Source of the DNA: Paenibacillus physcomitrellae
GTDB lineage: Bacteria; Bacillota; Bacilli; Paenibacillales; Paenibacillaceae
Assembly: GCF_002240225.1 (NCBI RefSeq)
Contig: NZ_CP022584.1
Coordinates: 186,001-250,000, forward strand
DNA length: 64,000 nt
Direction of reading: 5' to 3'
A program made the translations under genes and the position numbers. The notes under the pieces are model-generated. The model did no database searches. It was not told the origin of the DNA and saw only the letters and a program-made list of their open reading frames with translations. The first letter of the stretch is position 1. The number at the start of each line of letters is the position of its first letter. Of this stretch, positions 52,452 to 59,346 are shown piece by piece.

Positions 52452-53333
52452 ATGAGAATGACACCTCGCGGTATAGGAAAAGGCGGCCAAGGCCCGCATT
52501 CAGAGCTGTTCATGTGGCTCAGCAGCCAGGATACGGTTCAGCCGGTCACTTCATGGTCGGACGGGGGACTGACCTGCCGTTACGGCTACAGTCCTTCCTC
52601 CGAAAGCAGCAGTTATGGAGAACCGGGACAGGATTTTGGCGCGGTGGCCGTTCATGGGAATTCGGTGCGATTTGTTTTATGCGACGGGGTTTCGTTGAGC
52701 TACAGAGGGGATTTTGGCGCCAAGCTGTTGGGTGAAGGCTTATTTGAATGGCTGCGCGAACCGCCCGGCATGGAGATCGAGCCCGCTGTCAGACTGCTTG
52801 AAGCCCTTTCATTCAAGGCTGAGCAAGCCCTTGATTGTCTTGAGCTGCCCGCCGGACTTCCACCGATGTTAAGGGATGTCCTGCTGGAGAAACGGAGCCA
52901 AGGGACAGCGGCCATGTTTACTTGCGGCTATCTTGTCCGGCCCACTCCCGAACAGGAAGGGGAATTGTGGCTGATGTGGCAGGGAGATTTGCGCATTCGC
53001 CTATGGCGCGATGAACAGGAACAACGGCCGCTTCCGGAAACGAGCTTCCGTACGGAAGAAAGATGGACCAGTATGAGTTCGGCACGCCAGTCTCGGCTTC
53101 AACGATCGAAGACCGCAGCGCAATATCCGCATATGGTTCACCTTCCGATCCCATCTCGGGAAAAGGGCGGGCTGCTGCTTTATACCGATGGATTGCAGTC
53201 TCTGGACAAAGCTGGACTTCCTTTATCCGGATGCGAACTAACGGATGCCTTGAGGGGCGGAGCAGCGGGCTGGCTTGAAGATGATGCTTCGCTGCTTGAA
53301 GTAAGCTGGAACGGAGTGGAGCCGGATTTTTAA
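52452..53333 (+). CDS. PP2C-like protein phosphatase
   Basis: 293 residues from the ATG at 52452 behind AAGGAGGGGG, 11 bases after the VWA stop; the frame is open from 52383. PP2C features are in order: GQDF (Asp61), CDGVS (Asp78, the metal site, without the usual second Gly-Gly), the GT..LWLMWQGDLRIRLW strand pair in place of the usual GDSR, LLLYTDGLQSL (Asp244) and EDDASLLEV (Asp near 276). The metal-binding acidic residues look kept, so it may be active. The natural target is the kinase two genes upstream and its substrates. Last gene of the locus. Confidence 0.82.
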   Translation: MRMTPRGIGKGGQGPHSELFMWLSSQDTVQPVTSWSDGGLTCRYGYSPSSESSSYGEPGQDFGAVAVHGNSVRFVLCDGVSLSYRGDFGAKLLGEGLFEWLREPPGMEIEPAVRLLEALSFKAEQALDCLELPAGLPPMLRDVLLEKRSQGTAAMFTCGYLVRPTPEQEGELWLMWQGDLRIRLWRDEQEQRPLPETSFRTEERWTSMSSARQSRLQRSKTAAQYPHMVHLPIPSREKGGLLLYTDGLQSLDKAGLPLSGCELTDALRGGAAGWLEDDASLLEVSWNGVEPDF

Positions 53334-53464
53334 AATCAAAAGGCTTAAAACGATCAAACAAATCGAATGCGTTAAAACTGAAATCTTCAGGACAATTAAG
53401 TCAACCAAGGCAATCAGGACAGCAATCAGGTCAATCAGAACAATTGAAGAAAACCGCCAATCAG

Positions 53465-53530
53465 GCAGACTATGCCATTAAAGATTCCTAACGTGTTGAA
53501 CCTGGGGAATCCGGACAGGTCTGCTTTTTT
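53465..53530 (+). terminator. Terminator of the type VII-like operon; gap description
   Basis: GCAGAC pairs with GTCTGC, followed by TTTTTT; inside it GATTCC pairs with GGAATC. The gap 53334-53682 holds otherwise only loose short repeats such as CAATCAGG (about 53411-53460) and no gene. Confidence 0.65.
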
Positions 53531-53682
53531 GTTGTATCCGAAGAAAAAGCCGCTTTTAACTGTAGCTTGTGATTTAGCATCTAATCCTTTTGGGTAATAC
53601 TGAGTTAGCAGGAAAAGGATCTGAAAATCATCGTTATCCATATAGGAATCAAGCTAAACAACATAAAGAGGAGCGTGTGTCC

Positions 53683-54489
53683 ATGACAGTACCAAACCAG
53701 ACAGTTCAGCGCTTTAGCGGAAAAACGGCGATTGTAACCGGAGCGGGTTCTGGAATCGGAAAAGCGACGGCCATTCAGCTGGCGAGAGAAGGAGCGAAGG
53801 TGGCGATTTTTGATCTGAACGATCAGCGGATTGCGGAGACTGAAAATGAAATCAATCAAATTTTCCAAGGGGCAGCCCGTGCGTTTGATGTGGATATCTC
53901 CGATGAAGCCCGGGTGGCGAAAGCGGTCAAGGAAGCTGCGGATCATTTTGACGGGGTGGACATTTTGTTCGCGAATGCCGGCATTAACGGGGCTTGGGGT
54001 CCGATTGAGGACATGCGTCTGGAAGACTGGGAGCAAACCCTGCGGGTCAATTTGAACGGCACCTTCCTTTCGGTTAAACATACCATTCCTTATATGAAAA
54101 AAAGAGGAGCTGGCAGTATTATCATTACCAGCTCGATCAACGGGCTTGACCGCTTTTCCGGCTGGGGGGCTTCGGCCTACAGTACAACCAAAGCCGGTCA
54201 GGTGGCTTTTGCCAAAATGGCAGCGCTGGAGCTGGCCAAATTCAAGATTCGCGTCAATGTTATCAGCCCGGGGGCAATCGCGACCAATATCGACGAATCG
54301 ACCAAAATCAGCGACGAGCTGAAAGAAATCGTCATTCCGGTCGAATATCCGGAGGGCAGCCAGCCGCTTGCTGACGGGCCGGGCCAGCCGGAGGATGTCG
54401 CTGAACTGGTCTGTTTCCTCGCTTCAGATGCCTCCAAACATATTACAGGAGCGCGGGTCCGGATTGACGGGGCGGAAGCTTTGCTCTGA
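53683..54489 (+). CDS. Short-chain dehydrogenase/reductase
   Basis: 268 residues from the ATG at 53683 after AGAGGAGCG; the frame is open to 53590. Classical SDR: cofactor site TGAGSGIGKATA, NAG motif (FANAGINGAWG), catalytic Ser (IITSSINGLDRFSG) and YSTTKAG with the Tyr-Lys pair. The acidic residue after the second strand (IFDLND) suggests NAD(H). Substrate unknown. Single-gene unit with terminators on both sides. Confidence 0.92.
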   Translation: MTVPNQTVQRFSGKTAIVTGAGSGIGKATAIQLAREGAKVAIFDLNDQRIAETENEINQIFQGAARAFDVDISDEARVAKAVKEAADHFDGVDILFANAGINGAWGPIEDMRLEDWEQTLRVNLNGTFLSVKHTIPYMKKRGAGSIIITSSINGLDRFSGWGASAYSTTKAGQVAFAKMAALELAKFKIRVNVISPGAIATNIDESTKISDELKEIVIPVEYPEGSQPLADGPGQPEDVAELVCFLASDASKHITGARVRIDGAEALL

Positions 54490-54522
54490 TTTGGAATGGT
54501 AGATTGTGATTTGAGTCGGATC

Positions 54523-54568
54523 GAAAAAACCTCCAAAACCACTGTATAAGTGGGGATGGAGGTTTTCA
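54523..54568. terminator. Terminator between SDR and gluQ genes
   Basis: AAAACCTCCA pairs with TGGAGGTTTT, with A-run before and T-rich sequence after, so it suits both convergent genes. Confidence 0.82.
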
Positions 54569-54640
54569 TTTTGCTTAAAATCGAACTAGGAAGCAGAAGA
54601 TGAAGACTGCCCGGCAGCAAGCCGAACAGTCTGCTGGAGA

Positions 54641-55609
54641 TTAGCGAGAATCCGCCAGCAGCTGCTGAACCATCTGCGAGGTCAACGTAAAGGGCGATTT
54701 CGAGATTAGGTCCAGCGTAAATCCTGTAACCAGCTCTGAGGCCTGAACGGGCTCGGGCCGGTCGATCAGCCCGCTGATATAAGCCAGCCAGCCGATAACC
54801 CTCTCTGCAGGAAGACCGGAACGGCGAAGCTGGACCAGACTGAGATCGCCATGGCGTTTGGCGAGCCGCCGTCCGTCTTCCCCCATAAGCAGAGGCGCAT
54901 GGGCAAACTGTGGCGGCTGCCAGCCAAAGGCTTCATATAGAGCCAGCTGCCGGGGAGTTGAATCCAGCAGGTCGCTGCCGCGCAGCACATGCGTAATGCC
55001 CATGGCAGCGTCATCCACGGTCACGGCGAGCTGGTAGGAATACATGCCGTCCGCTCTTTTTACGATAAAATCGCCACCGCTTGCTTCAGGAAAATGCTGA
55101 AACCCCGCTATGCCATCCTGAACCTCATATTGCTCGTTTTGGAGCGCAAACCGGAGAGAGGACGTTTTATGTAGCGCCCTTTCCTCACGTTCCTGCGGTG
55201 TCAGCTTTCGGCAGGTTCCCGGATAAACAGGGCCTTCCGAGGCCAGGCCATGAGGAGCCCCGGCAATTTGCAGCAGCTCGGCCCGGCTGCAGTAGCAGGG
55301 ATACAGGCGCCCTTTATGCTCCAGCTCCTGCAGGGCCTGCTCATACCGGTCCCGCCGTTCGCTTTGCGTATAAGGTCCGTAATTTCCTCCCTGACCGGGT
55401 CCCTCGTCCCAATTCAGGCCAAGCCACTTCATATCAGCGATAATTTGCCGGGCTAATTCGGATTTGGAGCGCTGCATATCAATATCTTCAATCCGCAGCA
55501 CAAATACGCCGTTCGCAGCGCGGACCTGCAGCCAGGACAGCAGGGCGATTTTGGCGTTCCCAAGATGCATCGTTCCTGACGGAGTAGGGGCAAAACGTCC
55601 TCTTATCAT
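54641..55609 (-). CDS. gluQ: Glutamyl-Q tRNA(Asp) synthetase
   Basis: 322 residues. It is a shortened glutamyl-tRNA synthetase catalytic domain lacking the anticodon-binding part, which marks GluQ-RS: it attaches Glu to queuosine in tRNA-Asp. The HIGH-like motif is PSGTMHLGNAK and the KMSKS-like motif is RRLAKRHGD. The zinc-binding CYC...C set is visible (YPCYCSRAEL and PGTC). No signal of an operon partner; its usual dksA partner in proteobacteria does not apply here. The 308 bases upstream (55610-55917) contain no gene, only pyrimidine- and purine-rich short repeats. Confidence 0.93.
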   Translation of the reverse strand: MIRGRFAPTPSGTMHLGNAKIALLSWLQVRAANGVFVLRIEDIDMQRSKSELARQIIADMKWLGLNWDEGPGQGGNYGPYTQSERRDRYEQALQELEHKGRLYPCYCSRAELLQIAGAPHGLASEGPVYPGTCRKLTPQEREERALHKTSSLRFALQNEQYEVQDGIAGFQHFPEASGGDFIVKRADGMYSYQLAVTVDDAAMGITHVLRGSDLLDSTPRQLALYEAFGWQPPQFAHAPLLMGEDGRRLAKRHGDLSLVQLRRSGLPAERVIGWLAYISGLIDRPEPVQASELVTGFTLDLISKSPFTLTSQMVQQLLADSR

Positions 55610-55917
55610 TATACGATCACTTCCTATTCTGACTTTCTCCTCAAGCTTTATTGCTTAAGCGCTCTCTCCTGAGCTTTCTCCTTGCTTTCAAACCGGAGCT
55701 GCTGTTGTGGTTCGTCACCCGGGCTGAGCTGTTCACATCTTTCTATCATATCAAATCAAGGGCTAACTTTCATCGAGCCAGCTTTGACAGCTATAGAGCC
55801 CCCGCTTATGATTAAGGATTAGGAAAGCGGAAATGGTAACCGCAAGTACAGCATGCATAGAGAGCACGGAGAGCCGAGGAAGAATAGAAAGCACAGAAAG
55901 AATAGGAGAAACAAGAA

Positions 55918-58443
55918 ATGAGATTACCGGTTGACGAATGTTTGCCCGAACTGGCCCTGGTGCTTGAGAAAGGCGAAAATGCCGTTCTGATCGCCGAACC
56001 TGGTGCGGGCAAAACAACGAGAACGCCGCTTGCCCTGTTAAAGGAAGCCTGGCTGGACGGCCAGGGCATTCTGATGCTGGAGCCGCGGCGTCTGGCGGCG
56101 CGGTCCGCCGCCGCTTATATGGCCCGCGAGCTGGGCGAGCAGGTTGGCGAAACGGTTGGCTACCGCATCCGCATGGAGAGCCGGACCGGCCCCCAAACCC
56201 GCATTACGGTGGTTACCGAAGGGATTTTAACGTTAATGCTGCACAATGATCCGGCTTTGATTGGCACCGGACTGATTATATTTGATGAATTTCATGAGCG
56301 GAATCTGCACTCCGATCTTGGGCTGGCGCTCACCAGACAAAGCCAGCAGCTGCTGCGCGAGGATCTGCGAATTTTGGTCATGTCGGCCACGCTGAAGGAA
56401 GGGCCGGTTTCGGCGTTGCTGGGCGGAGCCCCGGTCATCCGCAGTCAGGGCCGGATTTATCCGGTGGAGACCCGCTACCTGACAGAACGGAACGAAACCC
56501 CGCTTGAAGTTTTGGTGCAGCGCACCGTTCTCGGGGCTCTTCAGGAGCACGCAGGGAATATGCTGGTCTTTCTGCCCGGCATCCGTGAAATCCGCAGGGC
56601 GGAGCAGAAGCTCGCGGCCGTTGATCTAGCTGGTGCCCAAGTGGTCCCGCTGTACGGAGCGATGACACAGGAGCAGCAGCAGGAAGCGATTAAAGCTTTG
56701 CCGGACAGGCAGCGAAAGATCGTGCTGGCTACGTCGATTGCGGAGTCCAGCTTGACCGTGGAAGGCATCACGGTCGTCATCGACAGCGGCCTGCGGCGGA
56801 CGGAGCTGTTCTCGCCCCGAACCGGGATGGGGCGGCTGACCACGGTGCGGGCGGCCCGGGATTCGGCCGACCAGCGCCGGGGACGCGCGGGCCGGACCGC
56901 GCCCGGCGTGTGTTACCGCCTGTGGACGGAAGAGGACCACAGGCAGCTGAAGGAGGAGACGCCTCCGGAGATGCTGGAGGCGGATCTGGCACCGCTGGCG
57001 TTAGCGCTAGCGGTGTGGGGTTCGCCCCCGTCCGAGCTGGATTGGCTGACTCCGCCCCCGGCAGGAGGGTATGCCGGGGCGGTCCAGCTGCTCCAGGCGC
57101 TTGGCGCGCTGGACGAGGACGGGAGGCTCACCGGGGCCGGCCGGGAAATGGCCGGCCTCGGCCTGCATCCGCGCCTGGGCCGGATGCTGCTGGAAGCCAG
57201 ACGCCTCGGGCACGGGCGTCTGGCCTGCCTGCTCGCCGCGCTGCTCGAGGATTCCCGCCAGCTTCGCCTGGGCGGGAATGACGCCGACGTGCGGCGGGCG
57301 CTTGCCGCGCTGCTGGCTGCAGAGCGCGGCGCGGAAGGGCCAGGCGCGGGACTGACCGCGCCTGGGGGACCCGCGGCAGCAGCGGAGCTGCAGCCGCTGC
57401 TGCGCCAAAGCCGGCGCTGGGCGAAGCAGCTGGGCGCCGGCCCAGAGCCGCTTCCGCAGGTTCCGGAAGCGGAAGCGGTCTGCGGACTCCTGCTGTCGTT
57501 CGCCTTCCCCGACCGGATCGGCCAGCTCCGTCCCGGCGGCCGTTACCTGCTGAGCGGCGGACGCGGCGCCGCTCTGCCCGCCGCTTCGCCGCTGGCTGGC
57601 AGCCCATACCTTGTGGCCGCCGAAGTGGATGACGAAGGGACGGAAGGCCGCATCGTCTGGGCTGCCCCGCTGGAGGCGGATCACATGGAGACCTACTGGC
57701 GTCCACAGATGAAGGAATCCAAGCGGGTCGTCTGGGACGAGGCTACCGAATCGGTCAGAGCCTGGCGCACGGTGATGCTGGGTGCGGTTGTTTACCAGGA
57801 GACGCCCGATCCGAAGCCTTCCAGAGAGGATGTGCTGCAAGCGCTGCTGGGGACTATTGCCGGCGGCGGAATAGGCCTGCTGCCGTGGAACGCCAAATCT
57901 CGTCAGCTGCAGGCGCGCATTCAGTTTCTGGCTCGTTACGCCCCCTCCGGAGATTGGCCGGATGTCTCCGACGAGTCGCTGCAGCGTCAGGCCGCTGAAT
58001 GGATCGGACCTTATGCCGCCGGCTTCAGGCGCAAAGCGGATCTTCAGAAGCTGAATCTGGTGCAGATGCTGGAAAGCCTATTGACCTGGGAGCAGAAGCG
58101 CCAGCTGGACCAGGAAGCTCCCGCTTTGATCCAGGTGCCGAGCGGCTCAAGGATTGCCGTTGTTTACGAAGGCCCGCAGGCTCCTTATATTTCAGTTAAG
58201 CTGCAGGAGATGTTTGGGCAGCTGGATACGCCGAGACTGGCCTTTGGGCGGGTTCCCTTGACCCTCCACCTGCTGTCGCCGGCGGCTCGTCCGGTTCAGG
58301 TCACCTCGGATCTGCGCAGCTTCTGGGAGCATACCTATTTCGAGGTCAAAAAAGACCTGAAGGGCCGTTATCCCAAACATTATTGGCCGGACGACCCGTT
58401 TGCGGCGGAGGCTACGCGAAGAGTCCGGCCAGGCGGCAAATAA
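55918..58443 (+). CDS. hrpB: ATP-dependent helicase HrpB
   Basis: 841 residues, close to the usual HrpB length. A DEAH/RHA-type core: Walker A AEPGAGKTT, PRRLAARSAA motif Ia, DEFH box (FDEFHERNLHSD), SAT (VMSATL), and motif VI QRRGRAGRTAPG. The C-terminal HrpB domain (about 490-841) contains the conserved ending FWEHTYFEVKKDLKGRYPKHYWPDDP. The middle (about 370-560, nucleotides near 56900-57600) is very GC-rich with many Ala/Arg/Gly and differs in composition from the ends. Role in the cell is not well known. ATG after AGGAGAAAC. Confidence 0.94.
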   Translation: MRLPVDECLPELALVLEKGENAVLIAEPGAGKTTRTPLALLKEAWLDGQGILMLEPRRLAARSAAAYMARELGEQVGETVGYRIRMESRTGPQTRITVVTEGILTLMLHNDPALIGTGLIIFDEFHERNLHSDLGLALTRQSQQLLREDLRILVMSATLKEGPVSALLGGAPVIRSQGRIYPVETRYLTERNETPLEVLVQRTVLGALQEHAGNMLVFLPGIREIRRAEQKLAAVDLAGAQVVPLYGAMTQEQQQEAIKALPDRQRKIVLATSIAESSLTVEGITVVIDSGLRRTELFSPRTGMGRLTTVRAARDSADQRRGRAGRTAPGVCYRLWTEEDHRQLKEETPPEMLEADLAPLALALAVWGSPPSELDWLTPPPAGGYAGAVQLLQALGALDEDGRLTGAGREMAGLGLHPRLGRMLLEARRLGHGRLACLLAALLEDSRQLRLGGNDADVRRALAALLAAERGAEGPGAGLTAPGGPAAAAELQPLLRQSRRWAKQLGAGPEPLPQVPEAEAVCGLLLSFAFPDRIGQLRPGGRYLLSGGRGAALPAASPLAGSPYLVAAEVDDEGTEGRIVWAAPLEADHMETYWRPQMKESKRVVWDEATESVRAWRTVMLGAVVYQETPDPKPSREDVLQALLGTIAGGGIGLLPWNAKSRQLQARIQFLARYAPSGDWPDVSDESLQRQAAEWIGPYAAGFRRKADLQKLNLVQMLESLLTWEQKRQLDQEAPALIQVPSGSRIAVVYEGPQAPYISVKLQEMFGQLDTPRLAFGRVPLTLHLLSPAARPVQVTSDLRSFWEHTYFEVKKDLKGRYPKHYWPDDPFAAEATRRVRPGGK

Positions 58444-58464
58444 CCTGGTTTAGCCTTATAAAAC

Positions 58465-58513
58465 GTTTAATCTTGTTCCTCCGGGGTAAAAGTAGGATGT
58501 ACGACCTACTTTT
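58465..58513 (+). promoter_or_regulatory. Sigma-B-like promoter and overlapping inverted repeat
   Basis: GTTTAA (58465-58470), 13-base spacer, GGGTAA (58484-58489) match the general-stress sigma-B consensus. From 58488 AAAAGTAGG-ATGTACGA-CCTACTTTT forms a 9-bp hairpin directly before AGGGAGG of the next gene. Confidence 0.6.
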
Positions 58514-58528
58514 AGGGAGGCGATTCAT

Positions 58529-59110
58529 ATGGCTAAAAAAATCGTAGGTGTGTTTGAAACGGAAAGAGAAGCTACTGCTGCCATTTCGGCGCTGCAGCAG
58601 GAAGGATATAACGCTGAAGGCATTTCCGTCATAACCCGGGACCGCCGGGACAGCGAAGCGATTGCCGAAGATACGGGTACCAAAGCCCCCGAAGGCGTAA
58701 CCGCGGGAGCGGCGACCGGCGGTGTTCTGGGCGGAGTAACCGGTCTGCTGGCGGGTTTGGGTTTGCTTGCTATTCCGGGAATCGGCCCGATTCTGGCTGC
58801 AGGCCCTATAGCGGCTACTTTAACCGGAGCGGTAGTCGGCGCAGGTGCAGGCGGTTTGGTAGGCGGTCTTGTTGGGCTGGGCATTCCGGAGGAGGAAGCC
58901 CGGGAATACGAGAACTATATCAATGAAGGGAAAATACTTGTTCTGGTTGATGAAGACGAAGCAGAACGCCAGACCCGGGTTTATGATGCCTTCAGAGACA
59001 ACCGGGCCATCAATGCCCACAGGTATGATAACGTCGATCCGCGTCAAATCGGGGCCAATGCCCAAGCCGGCATTAACGATTACGGTACTGATGGTTATAC
59101 GCATAAATAA
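58529..59110 (+). CDS. General-stress protein with YflT domain and Gly-rich hydrophobic segment
   Basis: 193 residues; ATG after AGGGAGG. The N-terminal part (KKIVGVFETEREATAAISAL...EGISVITRD) fits the general stress protein 17M (YflT) domain, a sigma-B target in B. subtilis. A long Gly/Ala-rich hydrophobic segment (about 55-118) of glycine-zipper type follows, then an acidic tail with YENYINEGKILVLVDEDE, which looks like a second copy of the ligand-type strand. Probably a membrane-linked stress protein; the biochemical role is unknown. A sigma-B-like promoter lies upstream, in agreement. Confidence 0.83.
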   Translation: MAKKIVGVFETEREATAAISALQQEGYNAEGISVITRDRRDSEAIAEDTGTKAPEGVTAGAATGGVLGGVTGLLAGLGLLAIPGIGPILAAGPIAATLTGAVVGAGAGGLVGGLVGLGIPEEEAREYENYINEGKILVLVDEDEAERQTRVYDAFRDNRAINAHRYDNVDPRQIGANAQAGINDYGTDGYTHK

Positions 59111-59130
59111 CGGTTCTTTCCGATTTAGTC

Positions 59131-59175
59131 AAAAGGTTGCCCTCCGCAGCAGGAAAAAGCGGAGGGCAGCCTTTT
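59131..59175 (+). terminator. Strong intrinsic terminator
   Basis: AAAAGGTTGCCCTCCGC pairs with GCGGAGGGCAGCCTTTT across AGCAGGAAAAA. Confidence 0.9.
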
Positions 59176-59193
59176 GCTGTCTGGAACGCTCTT

Positions 59194-59346
59194 TATGCTC
59201 TAATGCTCTTCATGCTCTAATGCTCTTCATGCTCTAATGCTTTTCATGCTCTAATGCTTTTCATGCTCTAATGCTTTTCATGCTCTAATGCTTTTCATGC
59301 TCTAATGCTTTTCATGCTCTAATGCTTTTCATGCTCTAACGCTCTT
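59194..59346 (+). repeat. Nine-copy 17-bp tandem repeat
   Basis: Nine consecutive 17-base units of consensus CATGCTCTAATGCTTTT. Six central copies (59228-59329) are identical; the outer three have CTCTT in place of CTTTT or one other change. The array lies between two convergent genes and its last two bases fall in the stop codon of the minus-strand YhgE-type gene. Confidence 0.97.

Noticed and set aside
53550..53600. GGGTAA near 53592 considered as a second sigma-B promoter before the SDR gene
   Set aside because: The matching -35 (GATTTA) fits poorly and the spacing is 15-16 bases.
57007..57840. A 277-codon open frame opposite hrpB, and others nearby at 56910-57706
   Set aside because: The region is very GC-rich, which removes stop codons in all frames. 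The hrpB frame is continuous and its motifs are intact.
59194..59346. Tandem repeat considered as a CRISPR array
   Set aside because: The units are contiguous without spacers and there are no cas genes.
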